Counted from the first letter of the stretch, positions 24,783 to 34,488 are shown. The stretch: DNA of 64,000 bases from Pseudarthrobacter sp. PS3-L1 (GCF_030063285.1 NZ_JASISU010000004.1:310001-374000), one strand, 5' to 3'. Made by a program: numbers and translations. Notes: generated from the sequence alone by a model not told the origin.

Positions 24783-26567
24783 TTATGGAGCCTCTGGTGT
24801 TGACTGCGTTGCCGAACCGCCGACAACCTCACCGTTGCGGCGCCGGGTACGGGCCCGTCGACGCGCCTGTGTGGCCCTGTCAACCGCAACCGGAGCAGCG
24901 GCCTCGCGCGGCGAAACCGCAGCGGCTGGGGCTGCTGCCGTGGAGGGCGAGGACGCACTGTCCTTTTGGGCCGGACGACGACGGCGCTCTCCCGAGCGCG
25001 CGCCTGTCTCGTTGGAACTGGAGGTGGAGGTGTTGCGACGCGAGTCGCGGCCACCGGACCGGCCACCGCTGTCGCGACTTCCGTCGCGGCTGGAGCTCGC
25101 CGCGCTTCCGCTGGTGTTCTCGGTCCGGTTGTTGTTGGCGCCACGGGAGGAATCCCGTCCGCCAGTGCGCGGAGCAGCGTTCTTTTTGCCTGTCTCGCCA
25201 AGGTCTTCAAGGACCTCAGCGTTGACGCCGGCCAGGGTGCGCTTGTCGCGGGGCAACCGACCCTTAGTTCCCTCAGGAATGTCCAGTTCGGCGTACAGGT
25301 GCGGGGATGAGGAGTAGGTTTCTACCGGCTCCGGAACACTGAGTCCCAGGGCCTTGTTGATGAGTCCCCAGCGTGGCATGTCATCCCAGTCCACGAAGGT
25401 CACGGCGGTGCCCTTGTTACCGGCACGCCCTGTCCGGCCCACGCGGTGCAGGTAGATCTTTTCGTCCTCGACACACTGGTAGTTGATGACGTGGGTGACG
25501 TCATCAACATCGATGCCGCGGGCTGCAACATCGGTGGCCACGAGGACGTCCACCTTGTTGTTGCGGAAAGCACGCAGAGCCTGTTCGCGGGCGCCCTGCC
25601 CAAGGTCGCCGTGGATGGCTGCTGCCGCGAAGCCGCGATCCACCAGTTCCTCGGACACTTTCGCAGCTGTGCGCTTGGTTTTGGTGAAGATGATGGTCCG
25701 GCCGCGGCCGCGGGCCTGCAAGATGCGGGCCACAACCTCGATTTTGTCCATGCTGTGTGCGCGGTAGATCAGCTGACGGATATCACGCTTGGTCAGGCCC
25801 TCGTCGTCTGGGTCTGCTGCGCGGATATGGGTGGGCTGGGTCATGTAGCGGCGGGCCATAGCGATGACCGGGCCTGGCATGGTGGCGGAAAACAGCAGCG
25901 TCTGCCGGACGGCAGGCGTCCCGGCAATCAGTGTCTCGACGTCGGGCAAGAAGCCCAGGTCCAGCATCTCGTCGGCTTCATCAAGAATGACCATCTTGAC
26001 GTTGCCCAGGCGGAGGTGCTTTTGCTTGTAGAGGTCGATCAGGCGCCCTGGGGTACCTACAACCACCTCCACTCCCTTGGTCAGGGCTTCAACCTGGGGC
26101 TCGTAGGCCCGTCCGCCGTAGATGGTGGCAACGCGCGCATTGCGCTTGGCGGACGCTGTCTGGAGATCGTTCGCTACCTGCACTGCGAGCTCGCGGGTGG
26201 GCACAATGACGAGTGCCTGCGGCCCGCCGGGCACGGGCAGCTTGTCGAAGCCGGCGTCGTCGCGTCCCACGACGCGCTGCAGGGCCGGAATGCCAAAGCC
26301 CAGGGTCTTGCCCGTTCCTGTCTTGGCCTGGCCGATGATGTCGTGACCTGACAGCGCAACGGGCAGGGTCATCGCCTGGATCGGGAAGGGATGGGTGATC
26401 CCGGCGTCAGCCAGGGATTCAACGATGTCGGCGCGGACCTTGAAGTCAGCGAACGTCTGGGCTGCAATTTCGTGGGGTGCTTCGCTGGAGATGATTGTTT
26501 CTTCGGGCTCAATCGTCTCGCTCCCAGACTCATCGGTCAGGAGTTCGTGCGTATGAATTTCACTCAC
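24783..26567 (-). CDS. DEAD-box RNA helicase
   Basis: ATP-dependent RNA helicase of 594 residues, similar to the RhlE/CsdA group. Motifs: AKTGTGKTLGF (I), PTREL (Ia), LDEADEMLD (II), SATM (III), HRVGRTGRAG (VI). A basic low-complexity tail of about 150 residues (Arg/Ser/Gly-rich) likely aids RNA binding. GTG 26567 is preferred over the open frame to 26633, because AAGGA is about eight bases upstream and the family N-terminus follows. A 220-base leader seems possible. Confidence 0.93.
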   Translation of the reverse strand: MSEIHTHELLTDESGSETIEPEETIISSEAPHEIAAQTFADFKVRADIVESLADAGITHPFPIQAMTLPVALSGHDIIGQAKTGTGKTLGFGIPALQRVVGRDDAGFDKLPVPGGPQALVIVPTRELAVQVANDLQTASAKRNARVATIYGGRAYEPQVEALTKGVEVVVGTPGRLIDLYKQKHLRLGNVKMVILDEADEMLDLGFLPDVETLIAGTPAVRQTLLFSATMPGPVIAMARRYMTQPTHIRAADPDDEGLTKRDIRQLIYRAHSMDKIEVVARILQARGRGRTIIFTKTKRTAAKVSEELVDRGFAAAAIHGDLGQGAREQALRAFRNNKVDVLVATDVAARGIDVDDVTHVINYQCVEDEKIYLHRVGRTGRAGNKGTAVTFVDWDDMPRWGLINKALGLSVPEPVETYSSSPHLYAELDIPEGTKGRLPRDKRTLAGVNAEVLEDLGETGKKNAAPRTGGRDSSRGANNNRTENTSGSAASSSRDGSRDSGGRSGGRDSRRNTSTSSSNETGARSGERRRRPAQKDSASSPSTAAAPAAAVSPREAAAPVAVDRATQARRRARTRRRNGEVVGGSATQSTPEAP

Positions 26568-26843
26568 AGGGAGTTTCCTTATTCCTTTTGGGCATTGGCG
26601 CGGCCTGCTCAACGGTGCGGCCGGAAGCTGCATCGGAGTACGCCAGAAACGCTCAAGCTATTCCAGTGGAAGCCGATCGCGGGTTATCTAGTACCGGCAC
26701 TGGGACCGGCGGGTATATCTCAAGATCGCGTAGGGGCGGGCTTGCTGACTTCATATTCTGCAAATCAACGACCGGGCATCCATGTCTACTCCCGCAGTCT
26801 ATCCGTAAACTCCCTAAAACCTGTGGCGGGAGCCATCATGACG
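26568..26843 (-). other. Leader and promoter region of the DEAD-box gene
   Basis: No gene here. A TAGACT box at 26796-26801 (minus strand) could start a transcript near 26789 with a leader of about 220 bases before GTG 26567, in contrast to the leaderless genes around it. Long leaders are known in cold-induced DEAD-box genes; whether this one is regulated cannot be told from sequence. I see no recognised riboswitch. Confidence 0.35.
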
Positions 26844-28343
26844 TCAGGAAACCTCCCCTGGTGCGGTGGGACGGGGAACAAGTTCGAAGTGCACGGTGGC
26901 CGAGGCAATGTCTGCGCGGACCAACTTGACGCGAACCCTCTGTCCTGACACCAGCGCGCCGGAGCACTTCGCAGTGACCGGCGGGTCGACGATCTGGATG
27001 GTTCCCGTTGGCGCGGACGCCGGGCGGGGAGAGCGTCCGGCGTCGTCCTTGGCAGGCTTTGCGCCTGCAATCACCACTGCATCAAACTCGTGTCCAACAT
27101 CATGTGCCAGGAGCGCCGCCTCAACGGTGTCCCGGGCCGCCCGTTCCATCCGGCCAGCTAGCTGGTCAGAGGATGCCATGATCCCCGGCAGCTCGGGCAG
27201 TGCCGCCCGTGCCCAGTCCGGTACCTCGGTTCCGCTGCTGAGAGCCTCGCAGATGACCAGCACAAAACGATCCACCAGGCGGCGCAGCGGGGCGGTGGCG
27301 TGGGCGTACGGTGCACCAATTGCTGATTGCAGGGTAGCCGCCGGAGTGTCGCCGTCGAACGCGGTGTACCCGGCACCTCGGAACAGCGTTCCGGCCGAGT
27401 GCAGGATGGCGAGCTGGCGAGGGTGTGCGGGGTCCAGGGTGCGCAGGTACTCGCCGTAGCTGACCGACGTGTCCCAGGGCATGCCCAGGGCGATACTCTG
27501 GCGGCGGAAGTGCACCAGCGACCGTTCGTCAGGCTCGGGCATGGTGCGCAGGATGCCTACCTTGCCCTCCAGCATCAGCGCAGCAGCGGCCATGCCCGTC
27601 AGGAGGGAAATCTGGGCGTTCCAGTCCTCCACGGGCAATGCCGGCGCGGCAACAATACGGTACGCGCCCCCTGGGAGCGACTCGATCTCCTGGTCCGGGA
27701 TGTTCAGGCTGGCTCCACCGCGCTGCCGTTCCAGCTCTATGCGTTTGAGTCCCACCTCGCGCAGCAGCCGCAGGATGATTCCAGCATTGCCGCCGTCAAG
27801 GTCTTCCTGGGCCGCGGCGTAACTGAGTTTGGCCCGGCTCCTGATCCTGGCGCGCCGGAGGGTGAACGTCTGAACCGCGGCCTCGTCCGTGAGCAGGAAA
27901 TCCCAGACAAATGCGGAGCTCAGCTGGTCCGGCAGGAGGCTGCCGGCATCCTCGCTGATCACCTCAGGATGCAGCGGGATCCGGCCATCGGGGGCATAGA
28001 AGGTCTGCCCTCTGAGCCGGGTTTCGATATCCAGCGGTCCGCCGGGAACCACAAAGGACGGAACATCCGCAATGGCGTAGAGAACCCGATACCCAGCCGC
28101 TGACTCCGCAATGAAGAGTGCCTGGTCGAGGTCGGTGGACGTGGCCGGATCGATTGTGAGGAACTCGATGCCGGTGAGGTCAAGCTCAGGCAGCGTCTGC
28201 TCAGCTACTGCCTGTTGCGCGGCCGCCAGGACCTCAGGGGGAAAGGGCCCTGGAAGCTCCAGCTCAACGCGCAGGGCGCTGAGCGCCGCGGAAAGGGCGG
28301 TGCTGTGGTCAGGGACGGTGGGACACGCTTGACGGTGAGGCAC
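26844..28343 (-). CDS. RNB-domain 3'-5' exoribonuclease
   Basis: A 499-residue RNase II/R-type nuclease that degrades RNA processively. The catalytic Asp cluster is in LTIDPATSTDLDQALF (about residues 66-81), followed by YRVLYAIADV. DGDTPAATLQSAIGAPYAHATAPLRRLVDR is the RNB end region. It lacks the cold-shock and S1 RNA-binding domains of full RNase R, so it is the short actinobacterial form. The GTG start follows a TAGCCT hexamer by seven bases with no ribosome-binding site. Confidence 0.9.
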   Translation of the reverse strand: MPHRQACPTVPDHSTALSAALSALRVELELPGPFPPEVLAAAQQAVAEQTLPELDLTGIEFLTIDPATSTDLDQALFIAESAAGYRVLYAIADVPSFVVPGGPLDIETRLRGQTFYAPDGRIPLHPEVISEDAGSLLPDQLSSAFVWDFLLTDEAAVQTFTLRRARIRSRAKLSYAAAQEDLDGGNAGIILRLLREVGLKRIELERQRGGASLNIPDQEIESLPGGAYRIVAAPALPVEDWNAQISLLTGMAAAALMLEGKVGILRTMPEPDERSLVHFRRQSIALGMPWDTSVSYGEYLRTLDPAHPRQLAILHSAGTLFRGAGYTAFDGDTPAATLQSAIGAPYAHATAPLRRLVDRFVLVICEALSSGTEVPDWARAALPELPGIMASSDQLAGRMERAARDTVEAALLAHDVGHEFDAVVIAGAKPAKDDAGRSPRPASAPTGTIQIVDPPVTAKCSGALVSGQRVRVKLVRADIASATVHFELVPRPTAPGEVS

Positions 28344-28350
28344 ATTCGAC

Positions 28351-28356
28351 AGGCTA
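28351..28356 (-). promoter_or_regulatory. -10 hexamer of the RNB gene, predicted leaderless
   Basis: On the minus strand TAGCCT is followed by seven bases and the GTG at 28343. Confidence 0.45.
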
Positions 28357-28388
28357 CCTGCAAAAACAGGTGGCGTGGCGGAACAGAC

Positions 28389-29072
28389 TCAGTGATCGTC
28401 CGCGTTCCCCAGCGCCGCACGCAAGGCAAGGGCCGCCGACGTCGGGTCAGCAGCTTCCGTGATGGCGCGCACCACCACAATCCGTGTTGCGCCAGCTTCC
28501 ACCACCTGGTGGACGGTGTCCAGGTCAACGCCACCAATCGCAAACCACGGAACGGCCGGGGTCGAAGTGCTGCGCCTCGCGAGTTTGCCAGCGGCATACC
28601 TGAGGAGATCCGTACCGACTGCACTGCGTCCCGGTTTGGTGGGGGTCGCCCATACGGGGCCCACACAGAAGTAGTCCAGGCCGCCGGTGCGCCCTGCTGC
28701 GTCCAGGGCGGCGTCCACGTGGGCTGGGCTGTGGGTGGAGAGTCCAATCCCAACCCCTGGGTCCAGCAGCGAGCGGGCTGCCCGCAGGGGCAGGTCTTTC
28801 TGCCCAATGTGGAATACCGGGGCGCCGGACAGTGCCGCGATGTCTGCCCGGTCATTAACTGCGAAAAGTTTTCCATGCCTGGCTGCGGCACCCTTGATGA
28901 CGTCGAGGAGCTCGAGCTCCTCCGCAGCCTCGATGCCCTTGTCCCTCAGCTGGATGATGTCCACCCCTCCGGCAAAGGCAGCCTCCACAAAATCGGCGAA
29001 GTCCCCGCGCCCCCGGCGGGCATCGGTGCAGAGGTAAAGGCGGGCTGAAGAGAGGGAAAGCGGCGCGTTCAT
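28389..29072 (-). CDS. thiE: Thiamine-phosphate synthase
   Basis: Joins the pyrimidine (HMP-PP) and thiazole phosphates to thiamine phosphate. It is a 227-residue TIM barrel. Family motifs: DIIQLRDKG (about residue 35), [12 protein letters not shown] (about 72), [14 protein letters not shown] (about 108) and [15 protein letters not shown]. It diverges from thiO, whose promoter overlaps its own. The ATG at 29072 lies six bases after a TAAGCT hexamer, so its mRNA is leaderless and escapes the riboswitch that controls thiOSG. Confidence 0.93.
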   Translation of the reverse strand: MNAPLSLSSARLYLCTDARRGRGDFADFVEAAFAGGVDIIQLRDKGIEAAEELELLDVIKGAAARHGKLFAVNDRADIAALSGAPVFHIGQKDLPLRAARSLLDPGVGIGLSTHSPAHVDAALDAAGRTGGLDYFCVGPVWATPTKPGRSAVGTDLLRYAAGKLARRSTSTPAVPWFAIGGVDLDTVHQVVEAGATRIVVVRAITEAADPTSAALALRAALGNADDH

Positions 29073-29078
29073 GCCGTC

Positions 29079-29084
29079 AGCTTA
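29079..29084 (-). promoter_or_regulatory. -10 hexamer of thiE, predicted leaderless
   Basis: Minus-strand TAAGCT ends six bases before the thiE ATG. Confidence 0.45.
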
Positions 29085-29091
29085 GTTCGTT

Positions 29092-29097
29092 TAGACT
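29092..29097 (+). promoter_or_regulatory. -10 hexamer for the thiOSG transcript
   Basis: TAGACT would start transcription near 29104, immediately before the riboswitch. It is only seven bases from the opposed thiE -10, so both promoters should compete for polymerase. Confidence 0.45.
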
Positions 29098-29107
29098 GAC
29101 CGGGTAC

Positions 29108-29198
29108 TGCGGGAGCCCCGGACCACATCCGGTGAGGGGCTGAGAGGGCAACAGAGCCGACCGCTTGACCTGATCCGGCTCGTACCGGCGTAGGGAAG
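29108..29198 (+). promoter_or_regulatory. TPP riboswitch (THI element)
   Basis: Conserved elements of the thiamin pyrophosphate aptamer occur in order: GGGGCTGAGAGGG (29136-29148), the ACCTGATC segment (29168-29175) and GTACCGGCGTAGGGAA (29182-29197), with a pairing stem GGAGCCCC/GGGGCT. The thiO ATG starts a few bases after the aptamer, so regulation probably acts by occluding the ribosome-binding site GGGAAGG. Confidence 0.93.
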
Positions 29199-29204
29199 GA
29201 ACCC

Positions 29205-30665
29205 ATGGCGCGCATCGACGCACCCTCTCCGACACCACAGGCGACTGGACCCGCTCCAGCTGGACGCCCGGCACCTGAACCGGAGGTGCCTGAACCGAAC
29301 GAGACTGATGTGCCTGAACGGATAGGGTCAGGTCCGATCGTGGCGGACGTCGCAGTCATTGGTGGGGGAGTCGTGGGCCATGCCATCGCCTGGGCCGTCC
29401 AGCGTTCCGGGCGTTCTGTGGTGCTGATCGATCCAGCTCCGGGCGCCGGTGCCAGTTGGGCAGCTGCCGGCATGCTCGCTCCAGTCAGCGAATTCCACTA
29501 CCAGGAAGAAGAATTGCTGGCCCTCATGGTCAGAGCCGCGCAGCTGTGGCCCTCCTTTGCCGGCAACCTCGGCCAGAGCACCGGAATGAACCTCGGATAC
29601 CAGACCCGGCCCACCCTCTCTGTCGGAGCCGACTCCGCTGACCGCACTGCACTGCTCGACCTCCGGGACGCCCAGGAAAATTTGGGTCTTTCGGTGCGGC
29701 CGTTGAGCGTGCGTGAAGCCCGTAACCGCGAGCCGTTCCTCAGCCCGGGCATCACCTGTGCCTTCGAGGCTCCCGCAGATCACCAGGTTGATCCCAGGCT
29801 GGTTGTTGCGGCCCTTGCCGAAGCCCTGGCAGCCGGCAGCGCAGGCACTCCGGGGAGTACGCAGGGGCTGCAGTCCGGATACCTCGTCAGGGACCATGCC
29901 CATGGCCTGACCTGGAAAGACGGCGTGGTCACGGGTACCGAGCTCGCGTCCGGCCGCATCGTCAGTGCAGGCGAGACCATAGTCGCCAACGGACTGCAGG
30001 CAGGGCATCTGGCCGCCCTTCCGCAGGGTCTGTACCTGCCACTCAGGCCAGTGCACGGAGACATCCTGCGCCTGGCCGTCCCACAGCATCTGCAACCGCT
30101 GGTCCGCGCCACGGTCCGGGGAATCGTCCGGGGAATCCCGGTCTACATTGTCCCGAGGGAGGATGGCACGGTGGTTATTGGGGCAACCCAGCGTGAAGAG
30201 GGCCCAGTTCCTGGCCTGGGACCCCTTGGAACAGGCATTTCCGCCGGCGGGGTGTATCAGCTTCTCCGTGATGCACAGGTCCTGGTGCCGGCCGTCGCCG
30301 AACTGGAACTACTCGAAATTACCTCCAGGCCCAGGCCAGCCACACCTGACAACGGTCCACTCCTTGGCAGGGTCACAGCAGCGCCGGGCCCTGCCGCTGG
30401 CGCAATCCCTGGCCAACAAAAACCCACTGTGCCAGGACTGATTGTTGCCACCGGATTCTTCCGGCACGGTGTCCTGCTCTCGACTGCGGCTGCCGCGCAG
30501 TGCGTTAGCCTGCTCGAAGGCGACGGGGACAGCGCCTGGGACGTTTTCCGTCCAGACAGGTTCAGCGAGCCCAGCGGTCGTGGGCCCGGCCCACAACCGC
30601 GTGGCCTAAGACCGCCCACCACTCCTGTAGAGCCTCACCCAGCGAAGGAAGGAAGTACCCCGTGA
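29205..30665 (+). CDS. thiO: Glycine oxidase ThiO
   Basis: FAD-dependent oxidation of glycine to iminoglyoxylate, which supplies the thiazole nitrogen of thiamine. It is a 486-residue D-amino-acid-oxidase-family flavoprotein. The dinucleotide-binding motif AVIGGGVVGHAIAWA is at about residues 49-63, after an unusual proline-rich leader of about 45 residues. FAD contacts are also visible in ASWAAAGMLAPVSEF. Both the N-terminal extension and a Pro-rich C-terminus are poorly conserved. Its stop overlaps thiS by four bases (GTGA). Confidence 0.92.
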   Translation: MARIDAPSPTPQATGPAPAGRPAPEPEVPEPNETDVPERIGSGPIVADVAVIGGGVVGHAIAWAVQRSGRSVVLIDPAPGAGASWAAAGMLAPVSEFHYQEEELLALMVRAAQLWPSFAGNLGQSTGMNLGYQTRPTLSVGADSADRTALLDLRDAQENLGLSVRPLSVREARNREPFLSPGITCAFEAPADHQVDPRLVVAALAEALAAGSAGTPGSTQGLQSGYLVRDHAHGLTWKDGVVTGTELASGRIVSAGETIVANGLQAGHLAALPQGLYLPLRPVHGDILRLAVPQHLQPLVRATVRGIVRGIPVYIVPREDGTVVIGATQREEGPVPGLGPLGTGISAGGVYQLLRDAQVLVPAVAELELLEITSRPRPATPDNGPLLGRVTAAPGPAAGAIPGQQKPTVPGLIVATGFFRHGVLLSTAAAAQCVSLLEGDGDSAWDVFRPDRFSEPSGRGPGPQPRGLRPPTTPVEPHPAKEGSTP

Positions 30666-30898
30666 ACATCATCCTGAATGGCTCGGTGCATCCCGTCACA
30701 GACGGCTCGTCCCTCAGTCACCTTGTCAGCGCGGTAACGGGCAAAATGCTGAGCTCCCGCGGCCTGTCCCCGGACGGCGGAAGGCTGGGTGTCGCCGTCG
30801 CCCGCAATGCAACGGTGGTTCCCAGGAGCCAGTGGTCAGCCACTGCGCTCGCAGAGGGCGACACCATTGAACTTGTTTCTGCAGTTCAGGGAGGCTGA
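30662..30898 (+). CDS. thiS: Sulfur carrier protein ThiS
   Basis: Ubiquitin-like protein whose C-terminal thiocarboxylate donates sulfur to ThiG. It is 78 residues long and ends in the required Gly-Gly (SAVQGG). The beta-grasp core is NIILNGSVHPVTDG and ALAEGDTIELVSAV. The GTG start at 30662 overlaps the thiO stop, so translation is coupled. The activating adenylyltransferase ThiF is not in the cluster; MoeZ at 33259 could activate ThiS, which is a guess. Confidence 0.92.
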   Translation: MNIILNGSVHPVTDGSSLSHLVSAVTGKMLSSRGLSPDGGRLGVAVARNATVVPRSQWSATALAEGDTIELVSAVQGG

Positions 30899-31717
<819 letters not shown>

Positions 31718-31754
31718 GGCACGGGTTGGCTGCCCGCCTGTGTGGGTTGGTCGG

Positions 31755-31796
31755 GTACGGCAAAGGTCCGGGAGTGACCCCGGACCCTTGCCGTAC
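31755..31796. terminator. Bidirectional terminator after thiG
   Basis: GTACGGCAAAGGTCCGGG (31755-31772) pairs with 31779-31796 with one A-C mismatch and a 6-base loop. It lies between thiG and the convergent small membrane protein gene and shares arm sequence with the hairpin at 7206. Confidence 0.75.
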
Positions 31797-31835
31797 TCGA
31801 TGCGCCCTGCAGTTGGCCGTCAGGCGGGGATGGCC

Positions 31836-32141
31836 TCAGGCCCGCCGCAGGATACTGGTGAGCTGCGCGGTGTCAGTTTTGGAACGTTGCCTTCCGAGAA
31901 CCAGTGCCGAGGCCAGTGCGGCCGCGACTCCAGCCACCATGGGCACGATCCACAGCAGCCAGGTCAGCCCCGGCCGGTAGTCAGCGCCGAAAGACATGGC
32001 GATGATCCAGGCCAGCGTCGATACGACAACGCCTGCGCCCGCCGGAAGCACCACGCCATAGGAACCGTGACGCTGGTCGCTGGCCCAGACAATCAAGCCT
32101 GCTGCGGCCACCACCAGGGTGACGATTGTCAGGGACAACAT
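31836..32141 (-). CDS. Small hypothetical membrane protein
   Basis: I do not recognise this 101-residue protein. Three hydrophobic segments are visible (LSLTIVTLVVAAAGLIVWA, VVLPAGAGVVVSTLAWIIA and GLTWLLWIVPMVAGVAAALA), followed by a short charged tail. AAGAGGAG lies seven bases before the ATG, which supports the start. It follows the DUF3107 gene on the same strand by 72 bases and may belong to its operon. Confidence 0.7.
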   Translation of the reverse strand: MLSLTIVTLVVAAAGLIVWASDQRHGSYGVVLPAGAGVVVSTLAWIIAMSFGADYRPGLTWLLWIVPMVAGVAAALASALVLGRQRSKTDTAQLTSILRRA

Positions 32142-32213
32142 ACGGGCTCCTCTTCACGATGCTAGGTGTCGGTGGTGATGCCACCGGGTTCCGGGGGGAT
32201 CAGGTAGGGCGGA

Positions 32214-32438
32214 TCAGAGCTGGCCGAACCCGACGCGACGGGCTTCTTGTGCGCCGATTTCCACATATCCGAGCACGCTGGCGGGGACAATGACCAAGCG
32301 TCCCTTCTCGTCCTTCAGATGGAGCTCGGTACCTGCTTTGATGGACTCAGCCACCAGTTTCGCTACGGTGTCCGCATCCTGGTTTGATTCCAGCACGATC
32401 TCGCGGCCGACGTTCTGAATGCCGATCTTTACTTCCAC
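32214..32438 (-). CDS. DUF3107 small conserved protein
   Basis: A 74-residue actinobacterial protein (TB9.4/Rv3208A in M. tuberculosis, from memory). The sequence VEVKIGIQNVGREIVLES begins it and a beta-rich core ends it. The function is unknown. The frame is open to 32525, but GTG 32438 is preceded by GGGAGG at seven bases and gives the family N-terminus. In mycobacteria it also neighbours a TetR regulator. Confidence 0.85.
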   Translation of the reverse strand: MEVKIGIQNVGREIVLESNQDADTVAKLVAESIKAGTELHLKDEKGRLVIVPASVLGYVEIGAQEARRVGFGQL

Positions 32439-32488
32439 TGCGGGGCCTCCCAGCCAATCAGGATAAATAGACGTTCTTCCTTTGTAGT

Positions 32489-33175
32489 CTAGGGCTCCTT
32501 GGGGAAGCGAGATATTCCGCGCCAAGCTAAACGGTAGATCAGGTCGCTGGCCACATCCAGATCGAGGTTTCCGTCCGTCTCAAGCCAGTACCTGGCGCTG
32601 ATCTGGGCCATTCCTGCGAGTCCTCGGCCCAGGAGCTGGGCTTCGAGGGCGGGAAGCTTCGTGTCCTCGGCGATAACTCCCGCGACCGCATCAGCAAAAG
32701 TCTTGTTGAAGGTTTCCAGGCGCGAACTCACATCGGGATCATTGATGAGGTCCGATTCGAAGACCAGGCGGTGAGCCTGGTCGTCGTGGGCAATAAAATG
32801 GAAGTACGCCCGCATCACGGCCTGAACACGTTCGTCGTTGTCCGAGGTGGAGTTCAGTGCGCCAAGCATCAGCTCGGTCAGGGAACCAAGATGACTGTCG
32901 AGCAACGCCAGGTAGAGGTCACGCTTTGACGGAAAGTGCTGGTAAAGAACTGGTTTGCTGACCCGCGCGGCCTCAGCTATCTCATCCATTGCCGCACCGT
33001 GGTACCCGCTGGCCACAAAGACCTCCAGTGCGGCGGAGAGCAGCTGGGCCCTTCGCTCGTCGCGGGGAAGCCTGGCGGATCGCTGGCCAGCCTGGCGAGT
33101 CTGCGGCTGCGCTGCCAGCCGGACGGTATCACTGGTGCCGGAGGGCCGTGATCCGGACGGTCCTTGAATGCCCAC
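32489..33175 (-). CDS. TetR-family transcriptional regulator
   Basis: A 228-residue repressor. The helix-turn-helix is about residues 40-85, with MDEIAEAARVSKPVLYQHF as the recognition region. A 35-residue polar N-terminal extension precedes it and makes the GTG start at 33175 uncertain; a later start nearer RLPRDERRAQLL is possible. It diverges from moeZ and precedes DUF3107, an order seen in mycobacteria near Rv3208. The ligand is unknown. Confidence 0.85.
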   Translation of the reverse strand: MGIQGPSGSRPSGTSDTVRLAAQPQTRQAGQRSARLPRDERRAQLLSAALEVFVASGYHGAAMDEIAEAARVSKPVLYQHFPSKRDLYLALLDSHLGSLTELMLGALNSTSDNDERVQAVMRAYFHFIAHDDQAHRLVFESDLINDPDVSSRLETFNKTFADAVAGVIAEDTKLPALEAQLLGRGLAGMAQISARYWLETDGNLDLDVASDLIYRLAWRGISRFPKEP

Positions 33176-33247
33176 GGTGGCCTACTTTCGTTCGCAGTTG
33201 TGACCACACTACTTCCCAGTAATATGACCTGCCGGTATCTGGCGGCT

Positions 33248-33253
33248 TAGATT
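33248..33253 (+). promoter_or_regulatory. -10 hexamer of moeZ, predicted leaderless
   Basis: TAGATT ends five bases before the ATG at 33259, one base closer than most other cases here. Confidence 0.45.
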
Positions 33254-33258
33254 GGACC

Positions 33259-34458
33259 ATGGCTTCTTCTCCGACTGCGCCCGCTGCACCAGCACACCTG
33301 AAACCGCTGGTCGAACCAGCTGCGGATCTGACCCGTGACGAAGTAGAGCGCTATTCCAGGCATCTGATCATCCCCGAGATTGGATCGCTTGGACAGCGGC
33401 GACTCAAAAACGCCAAGGTCCTGGTCATTGGAGCAGGTGGGCTGGGTTCCCCGGCGCTGCTGTATCTGGCGGCCGCAGGGGTGGGGACACTCGGAATCAT
33501 CGACGACGACGCCGTGGACCTGAGCAATCTCCAGCGCCAGGTGATCCATGGTGTCGCCGATGTTGGCCGGTCCAAGATCGAATCTGCCAGGGACTCCATC
33601 ACCGCACTGAATCCCCTGGTCGACGTCCAGTTGCACAACGTCAGGCTCGACGCAACCAATGCCGTGGAGATCTTTTCCGGTTATGACCTCATTCTGGATG
33701 GTGCCGACAACTTTGCCACTCGGTACCTGGTCAACGATGCAGCGGCACTGACAGGTAAGCCCTACGTCTGGGGATCTATTTTTCGTTTTGATGGCCAAGT
33801 CAGCGTGTTCTGGGAGCAGTACGGACCGACGTACCGTGACCTCTACCCAGAAGCCCCGCCGGCGGGTTCCGTTCCCTCCTGCGGTGAGGGTGGTGTGTTC
33901 GGCATGCTCTGCGCTGCCGTGGGATCACTGATGGTGACGGAGGCAGTGAAGCTGATTACCGGCGTCGGACGTTCCCTGCTGGGCCGGGTGGCACTCTTTG
34001 ATGCGCTGGGCGGGAGTTGGCGCGAGATCCGCGTGCTGCGTGATCCGGCGGCCGAAAGAGTCACGGCACTCGCTGACTACGAGGCCTTCTGCGGAATTGC
34101 TCCTGCCAAGCAACCGGACGCCGGGCATTCAGTCACGGCCGCGCAGCTGGCCACCATGCTGGCCGCTCGCCAGGCTGGACTGCGCAACTTCGACCTGGTG
34201 GACGTGCGTGAGAGTGGGGAGCACGAGATTGTTAGCATCAACGGCGCCCGCCTGATCCCACAGGGGCGGATCCTGGCGGGAGAGGCCTGGGCGGAACTAC
34301 CCCGTGACCGCGACATTGTGTTCCACTGCAAGGCCGGAACGCGCTCCGCAGCCGTTCTTGCCGCAGTCCAGGACGCAGGGTATGAGCGGGTCAGCCACCT
34401 AGAAGGCGGCATCTTGGCATGGATCAGAGATGTGGAGCTTGGCAAGCCGGTCTACTGA
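33259..34458 (+). CDS. moeZ: Adenylyltransferase/sulfurtransferase MoeZ-type
   Basis: Activates ubiquitin-like sulfur carriers (MoaD, ThiS, CysO type) with ATP and passes sulfur to them. A 399-residue fusion: an N-terminal E1-like Rossmann domain (GAGGLGSPALLYLAAAGVG, about residues 55-73; NLQRQVIHG) and a C-terminal rhodanese domain with the active loop CKAGTRS (about residue 357). The E1-type cysteine is in SVPSCGEGGVFG. The fusion is the normal MoeZ/MoeBR form. It could supply the ThiS activation that the local thiOSG operon lacks. Confidence 0.92.
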   Translation: MASSPTAPAAPAHLKPLVEPAADLTRDEVERYSRHLIIPEIGSLGQRRLKNAKVLVIGAGGLGSPALLYLAAAGVGTLGIIDDDAVDLSNLQRQVIHGVADVGRSKIESARDSITALNPLVDVQLHNVRLDATNAVEIFSGYDLILDGADNFATRYLVNDAAALTGKPYVWGSIFRFDGQVSVFWEQYGPTYRDLYPEAPPAGSVPSCGEGGVFGMLCAAVGSLMVTEAVKLITGVGRSLLGRVALFDALGGSWREIRVLRDPAAERVTALADYEAFCGIAPAKQPDAGHSVTAAQLATMLAARQAGLRNFDLVDVRESGEHEIVSINGARLIPQGRILAGEAWAELPRDRDIVFHCKAGTRSAAVLAAVQDAGYERVSHLEGGILAWIRDVELGKPVY

Positions 34459-34488
34459 GGCGGGCCAGTGCACTGGGTCCAGGAGGGG

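Noticed and set aside
34465..34476. Palindrome CCAGTGCACTGG between moeZ and hemA
   Set aside because: Only six bases per arm with no loop or T-run; too short to claim as terminator or operator.
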